Origin: Variovorax sp. J22G73
GTDB lineage: Bacteria > Pseudomonadota > Gammaproteobacteria > Burkholderiales > Burkholderiaceae_C
Length of the DNA: 64,000 bases
Direction of reading: 5' to 3'
NCBI RefSeq assembly: GCF_030317035.1
Contig: NZ_JASZYK010000018.1
Coordinates: 1 to 64,000, forward strand
Shown: positions 26,438-34,986 of the stretch, one piece after another
How the letters are laid out: each line of letters starts with the position of its first letter
Position numbering within the stretch: position 1 is the first letter of the stretch
The notes under the pieces: model-generated
The model's database searches: none
Seen by the model: the letters and a program-made list of their open reading frames with translations, nothing else
What the model was told of the DNA's origin: nothing
Program-made: the position numbers and the translations under genes

Positions 26438-27250
26438 ATGATTTTAGCGATCCCCTCTCCACTCGGCGTGGCGCTGGGCATCGCCACCGCGATTGCCTAT
26501 GGTTTTGCCGCCGCCGCGGGCGCAAGGCTGAGTCGCCAATCGACCCAGTGGGCCCTCGGGATCGCATGGTTGTTGCACGCCGCCGTGCTGGCCCATGGCC
26601 TCGTCGGCAGCGAGCCGCGCTTCGGTTTCGCCCCCGCCCTGTCGGTCACCGCGTGGCTGGTGCTCACTGTCTACGCGGTCGAAAGCCGCATGTATCCGCA
26701 GCTGAAGGTGCGCCGCGCGCTCGCTTGGCTGGGCGCGGCCGCGGTGCTGCTGGCCATCCTGTTTCCGGGCACGCCGCTGCACGTCACGGCCTCGCCCTGG
26801 CTGCCGCTGCACCTGGCCCTCGGCATTGCGTCTTACGGCCTGTTCGGCGCGGCGGTGGTGCATGCCTGGCTGATCACGCGGGCCGAAAAGCAGATTCGCC
26901 TGGCCACCGCCGAGCCGCAGGGCGGCGTGCCGCTGCTGACGCTGGAGCGCCTCACCTTCCGCTTCGTTACCGCGGGCTTCGTACTGCTGTCGGCCACGCT
27001 GCTGGCCGGCCTGCTGTTCAGCGAACAGCTCTACGGCGCGGCCGGCCGCGCCTGGAAGTGGGACCACAAGACCACCTTCTCGGTGCTCGCCTGGCTCACC
27101 TTCGCGGTGCTGCTGATCGGGCGGGTCCGCTTCGGCTGGCGCGGCCGCACGGCGCGGCGCGTGCTCTACGCCGGCTCGGCGTTGCTGCTGCTGGCCTATG
27201 TCGGTTCGCGCTTCGTGCTCGAAGTGGTGCTGGCCCGTCCTCCTGTATGA
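26438..27250 (+). CDS. Cytochrome c assembly-type membrane protein (CcsA/YpjD family)
   Basis: Polytopic membrane protein of 270 residues with about eight hydrophobic segments. It matches the CcsA/HemX-like YpjD group: conserved stretches include LGIASYGLFGAAVVHA and RAWKWDHKTTFSVLAW, where the Trp and His residues are the family's haem-handling positions. E. coli YpjD is also encoded next to ffh. The start lies seven bases after TAAACT, so the message may be leaderless. Its stop overlaps the next gene by ATGA, beginning a run of coupled genes through pilS. Its role in cytochrome c maturation is inferred from family membership. Confidence 0.85.
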   Translation: MILAIPSPLGVALGIATAIAYGFAAAAGARLSRQSTQWALGIAWLLHAAVLAHGLVGSEPRFGFAPALSVTAWLVLTVYAVESRMYPQLKVRRALAWLGAAAVLLAILFPGTPLHVTASPWLPLHLALGIASYGLFGAAVVHAWLITRAEKQIRLATAEPQGGVPLLTLERLTFRFVTAGFVLLSATLLAGLLFSEQLYGAAGRAWKWDHKTTFSVLAWLTFAVLLIGRVRFGWRGRTARRVLYAGSALLLLAYVGSRFVLEVVLARPPV

Positions 27251-27513
27251 AATACCTCCTTGTTCTCGCGGTCCTGTGGATCGCGATCTGGCTCTGGCGC
27301 AAGAACCGGCGCGAAGAAATGCGCGACGCCCAGCGCGAACGCGCGGCCAAGGCCCAGCGCGCGCCCACGCAGGTCGGCCCGCCCAAGGCCATGGTGCGCT
27401 GCGCCCACTGCGGGCTGCACCTGCCGGCGACCGACGCCATCGCCGGGCCCGCGGGTTCGAGCGGCGCCGTCTACTGCAGCACCGCCCACCGCGACGCCGC
27501 CACGGCGCGATGA
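27247..27513 (+). CDS. PP0621-like small membrane-anchored zinc-ribbon protein
   Basis: Protein of 88 residues: an N-terminal membrane helix (MKYLLVLAVLWIAIWLW), a basic linker (RKNRREEMRDAQRERAAKAQ), and a C-terminal metal-binding-like CAHCGLHLPATDAI...YCSTAHR, with one CxxC pair and a third cysteine followed by His. Proteins of this type (PP0621 family) are widespread beside pilS-pilR in betaproteobacteria and Pseudomonas, but no function is assigned. Both ends overlap neighbours by ATGA (ypjD before, pilS after), so it is tightly coupled to them. Confidence 0.8.
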   Translation: MKYLLVLAVLWIAIWLWRKNRREEMRDAQRERAAKAQRAPTQVGPPKAMVRCAHCGLHLPATDAIAGPAGSSGAVYCSTAHRDAATAR

Positions 27514-29207
27514 GCTCGCCCCCGCGGTCGCTGGCCGACCCCGTCACCGACTGGGACGTGCTCGACCTGGGCCCGGGCGAGAGCACCGCGCTCACGCGCC
27601 TGTGGCGCGGCTTCATGGGCGCACGCTGCTTCGTCGCGCTGGTGCTGGTGCTGCTGCAGGGCGTGGCCTTCGCGCTCGGCCAGCCGATGCAGCCGGTGGC
27701 CATGGCCATCTCGGCGCTGTACGTGGTCGCCAGCTGGCTGGGCATGCGCTACACGCGCTTCCAGCCGCCGATTCGCGGCTTCACCGCGCTGTGGCTGCTG
27801 ACCATCGGCATCGACCTGGGCACCTTCACCGCCTTGCAGCTGCTGCAGGGCGGCAGCGTCAACTACACGCCGCTGTTCGCGCTGCCGGTGCTCATGAGCG
27901 CGGTGCTCGGCACCATGACCGTCAGCCTGGGCACCGCCGCCAGCGTCACGCTGCTGCTGCTGGCCGACGCCGGCTGGCACTGGCTGCAGCAGCCGGTCGA
28001 TTCCTCGGGCCGCTTCGTGCAGGCCGCGCTCACGGGCACCGGCCTGTTCGTGGTGGCGCTGCTCGCGCACGAGCTGGCCCGGCGGCTGGCGCGCGAGGAA
28101 GCCGTGGCGCAGCGCAGCCGCAGCAGCGCGCAGATGCAGGCGCAGGTGAACGACCTGGTGATCGAGACGCTAAGCGAAGGCGTGCTGGTGATCGACGCCG
28201 AAGGCCTGGTGCATGCGGCCAACCCGGCCGCCGACGCCGTGCTGGGCCACGGCCTGGCGCAACTGGCGCTGCCGTTTCCGCTGCATGCGCAGCCCGCGTG
28301 GCACGCACTGGCCGCGCTGGCGCGCCAGACCTTCGCGCGCCGCGAACCGCAGACCGAAGAGATCCCGGTGGCGCAGCAACGCGGCGCGGCACGCGAGGTG
28401 CGCGTGCGCACGCGGCTCACGCCCACCAGCGAGCGGCGCGTGGACAGCCTGTGCGTGATGTTCCTGCAGGACCTGCGCGAGCTCGAGGCCCGCATCCGCA
28501 CCGAGAAGCTCGCCGCCATGGGCCGCATGTCGGCCGCGGTGGCCCATGAAATTCGCAACCCGCTGGCCGCCATCACGCAGGCCAGCGCGCTGCTCGCCGA
28601 AGACCTCACCGACCCCGCGCACCGCAAGCTCACGAGCATGGTGCAGCACAACGCGCAGCGGCTCGCGCGCATCGTGGACGACGTGCTCGACGTTTCGCGC
28701 GCGCGCCAGCAGCGCGTGCTTTCGCTGGGCGAGCAGGTGGTGCTCGACCCCGCGGTGCAGGTGCTGGCCGAGGAGTGGATGCGCCAGACGCAGCGCAAGG
28801 GCGTGCACGTGGCGCTGGATGCGCCCGGCACCGACGTGCGCTTCGACGCCGAGCACCTGCGCCGGCTGATCGTCAACCTGATGGACAACGCCGCGCGCTA
28901 TGCCAGCACGCGCGACGGCGCGATCCAGGTGCTGACCACGCTGCAACGCGCCGGCACGCCGCGCCCCAGCCTGATGGTGTGGAGCGACGGCGCACCGCTG
29001 GAACCCGCGGTGCAGCGCCACCTGTTCGAGCCCTTCTTCTCTTCCGAGAGCCGCTCCAGCGGGCTGGGCCTGTTCCTGTGCCGCGAGCTGTGCCGGCGGC
29101 ACGGCGCCACCATCGGCTACGAGCGCCGCGCGCTGGTGGCGGGCGGGCCCGAGGGCAATGAATTCTTCGTCAGCTTCGCCGTGAGCGAAAACCGGCTGAC
29201 ACAATAG
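27510..29207 (+). CDS. pilS: Sensor histidine kinase PilS
   Basis: Histidine kinase of 565 residues with six predicted N-terminal membrane segments (residues 38-190), a PAS-like region (about 212-325) and a C-terminal transmitter with phosphoacceptor His346 in AVAHEIRNPLAAITQASALL. The ATPase domain has N box NLMDNAARYAS and GLGLFLCREL. The six-segment membrane input and the adjoining NtrC-type regulator identify PilS, which in Pseudomonas senses pilin levels and controls type IV pilus transcription through PilR and sigma-54. It overlaps the small zinc-ribbon gene by four bases. The usual G1 motif is altered to WSDGAP. Confidence 0.87.
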   Translation: MSSPPRSLADPVTDWDVLDLGPGESTALTRLWRGFMGARCFVALVLVLLQGVAFALGQPMQPVAMAISALYVVASWLGMRYTRFQPPIRGFTALWLLTIGIDLGTFTALQLLQGGSVNYTPLFALPVLMSAVLGTMTVSLGTAASVTLLLLADAGWHWLQQPVDSSGRFVQAALTGTGLFVVALLAHELARRLAREEAVAQRSRSSAQMQAQVNDLVIETLSEGVLVIDAEGLVHAANPAADAVLGHGLAQLALPFPLHAQPAWHALAALARQTFARREPQTEEIPVAQQRGAAREVRVRTRLTPTSERRVDSLCVMFLQDLRELEARIRTEKLAAMGRMSAAVAHEIRNPLAAITQASALLAEDLTDPAHRKLTSMVQHNAQRLARIVDDVLDVSRARQQRVLSLGEQVVLDPAVQVLAEEWMRQTQRKGVHVALDAPGTDVRFDAEHLRRLIVNLMDNAARYASTRDGAIQVLTTLQRAGTPRPSLMVWSDGAPLEPAVQRHLFEPFFSSESRSSGLGLFLCRELCRRHGATIGYERRALVAGGPEGNEFFVSFAVSENRLTQ

Positions 29208-29211
29208 CGCC

Positions 29212-30876
29212 GTGACCATCCCCACCCCTTCCACCCAGCGGCCGGCGCAGATCCTGGTCATCGACGACGAACCCGACCTGCGCACGCTGTACGAGCTGAC
29301 GCTGCTGCGCGAAGGCTATCGCGTGGAGGCCGCGGGCAGCGTGTCGGAAGCCTGGCAGTACCTGGAGGCCGGCCGGTTCGACGCGGTGATCACCGACATG
29401 CGCCTGCCCGACGGCCAGGGCATGGAGATCATCCACCGCATACAGAAGGACCAGCGCAGCGAGCGCTGCGTGGTCATGACGGCCTACGGCTCCGCCGAGA
29501 ACGCGGTGGAGGCGCTGAAGGCCGGTGCGTTCGACTACCTCACCAAGCCGGTCGACCTGAAGCAGTTTCGCGCGGTCGTCGCGTCCGCCGTGCAGGCGCG
29601 CCACGCGGTGCCGGTGGCGGCCAAGTCCGCGCAGGCGGCGAGCGCCGGCGGGTCGTCCGTGCTCGGGGCTCTCACGCCGCTCGGGTCGCTCGGTGCTCCC
29701 GCTTCCGACATCGGCATTGCCGCGCTCGACCGCCTCGTGGGCGACTCGGAACCCATGCGCCTCGTGAAGTCGCGCATCGCGAAAGTGGCGCGCGGCATGG
29801 CACCGGTGCTGGTGCGCGGCGAGTCGGGCACCGGCAAGGAGCTGGTGGCGCGCGCCGTGCACGCCTGCAGCCAGCGCAGCGAAGGCCCGTTCGTCGCCGT
29901 GAACTGCGGCGCCATTCCCGAGAACCTGCTCGAGGCCGAATTCTTCGGCGCCAAGAAGGGCTCGTACACCGGCTCGGCGCAAGACCGCGACGGCTACTTC
30001 CAGGCCGCGCGTGGCGGCACGCTGTTTCTCGACGAAATCGGCGACCTGCCGCTGGCCATGCAGTCGAAGCTGCTGCGCGCGATCCAGGAGCGCAGCGTGC
30101 GCGCCATCGGCTCGACGCAGGAAGACGCGGTCGACGTGCGCATTGTGAGCGCGACCCACAAGGACCTGCACGCCGAAGTGCAGGCCGGGCGTTTCCGGCA
30201 AGACCTGTTCTATCGCCTCAACGTGATCGAGATCGCCGTGCCCGCGCTGCGCGAGCGCCGCGAAGACCTGCCCGCGCTGTGCGCCGCGCTGCTCGCGCGC
30301 ATTGCGCAGGACGGCGGGCTGCCGGTGCCGCTGCTGTCGGGCGACCTGCTGCGCCGCCTGTCGCTGCACCCGCTGGACGGCAACGTGCGCGAGCTCGAGA
30401 ACCTGCTGCACCGCGCGGTCGCGCTGAACGACGGCGACGAGCTGCACCTGGACCTGATGGGCGGCTTCACCGCCGCCGCCGAGGCCGCGGCGTCCGCGCC
30501 GGCGCCGCTGATGCCGGCGTTCGATGCGCCTTCGTCGGCGATGACCATGGCGCCTCCTGCACCTGCCGCACCGGCTGCATCCGCCTCGGCCCTCGCCTCG
30601 ACGGCGACGCTCGCATCGCCCAAGCCCGCCCCGCCGCCGCTGCCCTCCGACCTGCAGGCCTACCTCGACCAGCAGGAGCGCGAGATCCTCGTGCGCGCGC
30701 TGCACGAGAGCGGCTTCAACCGCACCGCGGCCGCCGCGCGGCTCGGCATGAGCCTGCGCCAGATCCGCTACCGCATCGCGCGCCTGGGCATCACCACGCC
30801 CAACGGCGACCTCACCGGCGACCCCCATGGCGACTCCAGTGGCGAAGATGGCGCGGGCAGCCATGCCGACGACTGA
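29212..30876 (+). CDS. pilR: Sigma-54 response regulator PilR
   Basis: NtrC-family regulator of 554 residues. It has a receiver domain with Asp62 (DAVITDMRLPDG), an AAA+ domain with Walker A GESGTGKE and Walker B GGTLFLDEIGD, and a C-terminal Fis-type helix-turn-helix (FNRTAAAARLGMSLRQIRYRIARLGI). The sigma-54 loop reads GSYTGS in place of GAFTGA; PilR proteins are known to vary here with GSFTGA. A roughly 50-residue Ala/Pro-rich linker (about 425-475) joins the last two domains. The GTG start at 29212 lies four bases after the pilS stop. No pilus gene lies in the window, so its targets are elsewhere. Confidence 0.88.
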   Translation: MTIPTPSTQRPAQILVIDDEPDLRTLYELTLLREGYRVEAAGSVSEAWQYLEAGRFDAVITDMRLPDGQGMEIIHRIQKDQRSERCVVMTAYGSAENAVEALKAGAFDYLTKPVDLKQFRAVVASAVQARHAVPVAAKSAQAASAGGSSVLGALTPLGSLGAPASDIGIAALDRLVGDSEPMRLVKSRIAKVARGMAPVLVRGESGTGKELVARAVHACSQRSEGPFVAVNCGAIPENLLEAEFFGAKKGSYTGSAQDRDGYFQAARGGTLFLDEIGDLPLAMQSKLLRAIQERSVRAIGSTQEDAVDVRIVSATHKDLHAEVQAGRFRQDLFYRLNVIEIAVPALRERREDLPALCAALLARIAQDGGLPVPLLSGDLLRRLSLHPLDGNVRELENLLHRAVALNDGDELHLDLMGGFTAAAEAAASAPAPLMPAFDAPSSAMTMAPPAPAAPAASASALASTATLASPKPAPPPLPSDLQAYLDQQEREILVRALHESGFNRTAAAARLGMSLRQIRYRIARLGITTPNGDLTGDPHGDSSGEDGAGSHADD

Positions 30877-31486
30877 CACCCCCGCTGCCGCCGAGGGTTC
30901 GCCCACCGGCGACAGCCTCTGGCAAGCCGGCTGGTACCGCTTCGCGAAGGCGCTGCGCTCGCCCAACTTCGGGCCCCGCCCCGGCACCGCGCCCACCGAC
31001 CTCGTCGTGCTGCACTCCATCAGCCTGCCGCCCGGCGAGTACGGCGGCGACGCGGTGCAGCAGCTGTTCACCAACCAGCTCGACTGGGACGCGCACCCCT
31101 ACTTCCAGTCGATTCGCGGGCTGCAGGTGTCCTCGCATTTCTTCGTGCGGCGCAACGGCGAGCTCTGGCAGTTCGTGAGCTGCGACGACCGCGCCTGGCA
31201 CGCGGGCGTGTCGTCGTGGCGCGGGCGCGGCAACTGCAACGACGACTCCATCGGCATCGAGCTCGAAGGCCTGGAGGGACAGCCGTTCGAGGCGCCCCAG
31301 TACGAGACGCTCGCGAGCCTGTGCGCCGCCGTGGCGCAGCACTATCCCATCGCGTACATCGCGGGCCACGAGCACATCGCGCCGGGCCGCAAGCAGGACC
31401 CCGGCGCCGGCTTCGACTGGCACCTGTTGCGCGAACACCTCGGCTGGAATCCACAGATGTTTCCCGCGCAGCTGGCGCAGCGCTAA
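30863..31486 (+). CDS. ampD: 1,6-anhydro-N-acetylmuramyl-L-alanine amidase AmpD
   Basis: Cytoplasmic zinc amidase of 207 residues that releases L-Ala peptides from anhydro-muropeptides during cell wall recycling and thereby sets AmpC-type beta-lactamase signalling. Zinc ligands are His51 in VLHSISLP, His169 and Asp179 in GHEHIAPGRKQDPG. The start at 30863 overlaps pilR by 14 bases; in-frame ATGs at 30848 and 30827 would extend the unconserved N-terminus. None has a good ribosome-binding site. mpl, another muropeptide recycling gene, lies 12 kb downstream. Confidence 0.92.
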   Translation: MPTTDTPAAAEGSPTGDSLWQAGWYRFAKALRSPNFGPRPGTAPTDLVVLHSISLPPGEYGGDAVQQLFTNQLDWDAHPYFQSIRGLQVSSHFFVRRNGELWQFVSCDDRAWHAGVSSWRGRGNCNDDSIGIELEGLEGQPFEAPQYETLASLCAAVAQHYPIAYIAGHEHIAPGRKQDPGAGFDWHLLREHLGWNPQMFPAQLAQR

Positions 31487-31706
31487 TTTTTTCAATCGCC
31501 CGGCGCGCTGCGATGCGCTGCGGTTGAAGCTAATCGCCACGCGAATTGCAAATGCCCGAGCCAGCAACCATGCGGGCTGCAAGCCCAAATCGCCTTGCAA
31601 GCCAAGCCCCATGCGGGTTGCGAGAACATAGGCCAGTGTTCACGCGGCATCTCTGGCGGTGTGCCCCGCCGAACAGATTTTTGTCGGTGTGTGTGTTTAA
31701 AGGAAA
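31487..31706. other. Intergenic region ampD to NrdR boxes
   Basis: This gene-free stretch holds a six-T run right after the ampD stop (31488-31493) without a clear stem. It also has a short direct repeat: CATGCGGGCTGC near 31570 and CATGCGGGTTGC near 31611. No ORF, tRNA or mobile element was seen. Confidence 0.5.
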
Positions 31707-31754
31707 ACACTACCGGTAGTGGCTTGTGGGTCATCCACACCCTAGATATAGTGT
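31707..31754. promoter_or_regulatory. Pair of NrdR boxes upstream of nrdA
   Basis: Two NrdR-type palindromes are present. Box 1 at 31707-31722 is ACACTACCGGTAGTGG (11 of 16 to ACACTATATATAGTGT). Box 2 at 31739-31754 is ACCCTAGATATAGTGT (14 of 16). They begin 32 bases apart, about three helical turns, the spacing known for cooperative NrdR repression when dATP is high. They bracket and overlap the promoter. Confidence 0.85.
31724..31752 (+). promoter_or_regulatory. nrdA promoter
   Basis: TTGTGG (31724-31729), a 17-base spacer and TATAGT (31747-31752) lie between and within the two NrdR boxes. The start site would be near 31759, giving a leader of about 88 bases before the nrdA ATG. Confidence 0.65.
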
Positions 31755-31846
31755 CCTCCGTCCGGTCATCAGCACCGGCGTGACGTCCGGCCCGGCCCGG
31801 CCCAGACGTCGCCATCCAACAAGAATTGCCAACCGAGAGGAAGCGA

Positions 31847-34762
31847 ATGCAAACAGCCCTGACCCCCCAATCGACCCCGCGCGCCGTTCCCTCGACGCCG
31901 CCGCAGCAGCCTCGAGACACCGCTGGTTCGCCTGGCGGCCAGAACCTGGCGCACTACCAGATCATTCGCCGCAACGGCGCCGTGGTGCCCTTCGAGCCGA
32001 ACAAGATCGCCATCGCGATGATGAAGGCCTTCCTGGCCGTGCACGGCACCCAGGGCGCGGCTTCGGCCAGCGTGCGCGAAACGGTCGACACGCTCACGCA
32101 AGGCGTGATCCGCGCCATGGTGCGTTCGCGTCCGGGCGGCGGCACTTTCCACATCGAAGACGTGCAGGACCAGGTCGAGCTCGGCCTGATGCGTGGCGGC
32201 CACCACGAGATTGCACGCGCCTACGTGCTGTACCGCGAGCGCCGCACGCAAGAGCGTTCCAAGCAGGGCGAGCATGAAATGCCGGCCGTGCAGACGCTGC
32301 ATGTGCTGGACAACGGCGAGCGCGTCGAGCTCGACCTGAACCAGCTCAAGGGCCTGATCGAATCGGCCTGCGAAAACCTGGGCGACAGCATCACCGCCGC
32401 GCCGATCGTCGCCGAGACGATGCGCAACCTGTACGACGGCGTGCCGCTCGACGAGGTCTACAAGGCGTCCATCCTGGCGGCCCGCACGCTGATCGAGAAG
32501 GACCCCGACTACACCTTCGCCACCGCGCGCCTGCTGCTGCACACGATCTTCAAGGAAATCATCGGCCGCGAAGTGATGCCGGTCGAGCGTGCCACCGCCT
32601 ACGCCGACTACTTCCCGCAGTTCATCAAGAAGGGCGTGGAGAACGACCTGCTCGACGAGAAGCTGCTGCAGTACGACCTGCCCCGCCTGGGCGCCGCCCT
32701 GAAGGCCGAGCGCGACAACCAGTTCGACTACCTCGGCCTGCAGACGCTGTACGACCGCTACTTCCTGCACGTGCGCAAGAGCCGCATCGAGCTGCCGCAG
32801 GCTTTCTTCATGCGCGTGGCCATGGGCCTGTCGCTGAACGAGATCGACCGCGAAGCGCGCGCCATCGAGTTCTATGAAGTGCTGTCGTCGTTCGACTTCA
32901 TGTCGAGCACGCCCACGCTGTTCAACGCCGGCACGCTGCGCTCGCAGCTCTCCAGCTGCTACCTGACCACCGTGCCCGACGACCTGGACGGCATCTACGA
33001 GTCGATCAAGGAAAACGCGCTGCTGTCGAAGTTCGCCGGCGGCCTGGGCAACGACTGGACCCGCGTGCGCGCGCTCGGCAGCCACATCAAGGGCACGAAC
33101 GGCGAATCGCAGGGCGTGGTGCCTTTCCTGAAGGTGGTGAACGACACGGCCGTGGCCGTGAACCAGGGCGGCAAGCGCAAGGGCGCGGTCTGCACGTACC
33201 TGGAAACCTGGCACCTCGACATCGAGGAGTTCCTGGAGCTGCGCAAGAACACCGGCGACGACCGCCGCCGCACGCACGACATGAACACCGCCAACTGGAT
33301 CCCCGACCTGTTCATGCGCCGCGTGATGGAAAAGGGCACCTGGACGCTGTTCTCGCCTTCCAACGTGCCTGACCTGCACGACCTGTTCGGCGCCGACTTC
33401 GAGAAGGCCTACGTCGCCTACGAAGAAAAGGCCGCCCGCGGCGAGATCAAGCCCGCGCGCACCCTGCAGGCCACCGACCTGTGGCGCAAGATGCTCACGA
33501 TGCTGTTCGAGACCGGCCACCCCTGGATCACGTTCAAGGACGCCTGCAACGTGCGCTCGCCGCAGCAGCACGCCGGCGTGGTCCACTCGTCGAACCTGTG
33601 CACGGAAATCACGCTGAATACCAGCGACACCGAAACCGCCGTGTGCAACCTGGGTTCGGTGAACCTGCTGCAGCATCTGAAGGACGGCAAGGTCGACCAG
33701 GTCAAGCTGAAGAAGACGATCTCCACAGCGATGCGCATGCTCGACAACGTGATCGACATCAACTACTACGCCGTGAAGAAGGCGCGCGACTCCAACCTGC
33801 GCCACCGTCCGGTCGGCCTGGGCCTGATGGGCTTCCAGGACGCGCTGTACGAACTGCGCATTCCGTACGCCTCGCAAGAAGCCGTGCAGTTCGCCGACGA
33901 GTCGATGGAAGCCATTTGCTACCACGCGTACTGGGCGTCCACCGACCTGGCGCGCGAACGCGGCAAGTACTCGAGCTACAAGGGCTCGCTGTGGGACAAG
34001 GGCATCCTGCCGATCGACTCGCTCGACCTGCTCGAGAAGGCACGCGGCGGCTACGTCGAAGTCGACCGCTCGGCCACCCTCGACTGGGACGCGCTGCGCT
34101 CCAAGATCAAGGCCGACGGCATGCGCAATTCGAACTGCGTGGCCATCGCTCCGACGGCGACCATCTCGAACATCATCGGCGTGGACGCATCGATCGAACC
34201 CTGCTTCGGCAACCTGTCGGTCAAGTCGAACCTGTCAGGCGAGTTCACCGTGATCAACCACTACCTGGTGCGCGACCTGAAGCGCCTGGGCCTGTGGGAC
34301 GACGTGATGGTCATGGACCTGAAGCACTTCGACGGTTCGCTGCGTCCCATCGACCGCGTGCCGCAGGACGTGAAGTCGCTCTACGCGACCGCGTTCGAAG
34401 TGGAGACCACGTGGCTGGTGGAAGCCGCGGCGCGCCGCCAGAAGTGGATCGACCAGGCGCAGTCGCTGAACATCTACATGGCCGGCGCATCGGGCAAGAA
34501 GCTCGACGACACGTACAAGCTCGCATGGCTGCGCGGCCTGAAGACCACGTACTACCTGCGCACGCAAAGCGCGACGCACGCCGAGAAGTCGACGGTGCAG
34601 TCGGGCCGCTTGAACGCGGTGTCGTCGGGCAACGACGCACCCTCGGGCATGAGCGCACTCGAAGCCGCGGCTGCTGCCGCGCAGGCACAAATGAGCGCAA
34701 TGCCCGCCACCGACATCGCGTTCTGCGGTGTGGACGATCCGACCTGCGAAGCCTGCCAGTGA
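31847..34762 (+). CDS. nrdA: Class Ia ribonucleotide reductase, alpha subunit
   Basis: NrdA, 971 residues, reduces ribonucleoside diphosphates to deoxyribonucleotides. The N-terminal ATP-cone (about 40-145) senses dATP/ATP. The catalytic core includes SSCYLTTVPDDLDGI, NLCTEI and the PTATISNIIGVD region, and the tail CEAC carries the redox pair that passes electrons from thioredoxin. I chose the ATG at 31847, preceded by GAGAGGAAG. The first 40 residues are a Pro/Thr/Gln-rich extension. Two NrdR boxes overlap its promoter, and nrdB follows after 224 bases. Confidence 0.96.
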   Translation: MQTALTPQSTPRAVPSTPPQQPRDTAGSPGGQNLAHYQIIRRNGAVVPFEPNKIAIAMMKAFLAVHGTQGAASASVRETVDTLTQGVIRAMVRSRPGGGTFHIEDVQDQVELGLMRGGHHEIARAYVLYRERRTQERSKQGEHEMPAVQTLHVLDNGERVELDLNQLKGLIESACENLGDSITAAPIVAETMRNLYDGVPLDEVYKASILAARTLIEKDPDYTFATARLLLHTIFKEIIGREVMPVERATAYADYFPQFIKKGVENDLLDEKLLQYDLPRLGAALKAERDNQFDYLGLQTLYDRYFLHVRKSRIELPQAFFMRVAMGLSLNEIDREARAIEFYEVLSSFDFMSSTPTLFNAGTLRSQLSSCYLTTVPDDLDGIYESIKENALLSKFAGGLGNDWTRVRALGSHIKGTNGESQGVVPFLKVVNDTAVAVNQGGKRKGAVCTYLETWHLDIEEFLELRKNTGDDRRRTHDMNTANWIPDLFMRRVMEKGTWTLFSPSNVPDLHDLFGADFEKAYVAYEEKAARGEIKPARTLQATDLWRKMLTMLFETGHPWITFKDACNVRSPQQHAGVVHSSNLCTEITLNTSDTETAVCNLGSVNLLQHLKDGKVDQVKLKKTISTAMRMLDNVIDINYYAVKKARDSNLRHRPVGLGLMGFQDALYELRIPYASQEAVQFADESMEAICYHAYWASTDLARERGKYSSYKGSLWDKGILPIDSLDLLEKARGGYVEVDRSATLDWDALRSKIKADGMRNSNCVAIAPTATISNIIGVDASIEPCFGNLSVKSNLSGEFTVINHYLVRDLKRLGLWDDVMVMDLKHFDGSLRPIDRVPQDVKSLYATAFEVETTWLVEAAARRQKWIDQAQSLNIYMAGASGKKLDDTYKLAWLRGLKTTYYLRTQSATHAEKSTVQSGRLNAVSSGNDAPSGMSALEAAAAAAQAQMSAMPATDIAFCGVDDPTCEACQ

Positions 34763-34775
34763 TGTGCAAGTGAAT

Positions 34776-34809
34776 CGTCGCGCCATGCATCGCAAAGATG
34801 CGCGCGACG
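34776..34809 (+). repeat. Stem-loop between nrdA and nrdB
   Basis: CGTCGCGC (34776-34783) pairs with GCGCGACG (34802-34809), with an inner GCATC/GATGC stem closed by a GCAAA loop. It begins 14 bases after the nrdA stop and has no T run, so it is more likely an RNA-stability or processing element than a terminator. Related TGCATGCGA motifs recur at about 34829 and 34886 in the same 224-base gap. Confidence 0.55.
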
Positions 34810-34986
34810 CTTCGAGAAAACAGCGAGGTGCATGCGAAAGACGCGCGACGTTCACTCAATGGCGACATTGACTGACATCGCGCGATGCATGCGAGCAACA
34901 TAACAACCACATAAATGGCGTGCGATGTGAACGAGCACTTTGCAACTCACATCGTTACTCCGATAATTTGAGCATTGGATTTTTCT

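Noticed and set aside
34763..34986. NrdR box in front of nrdB
   Set aside because: No 16-base palindrome resembling the NrdR site is present in the gap.
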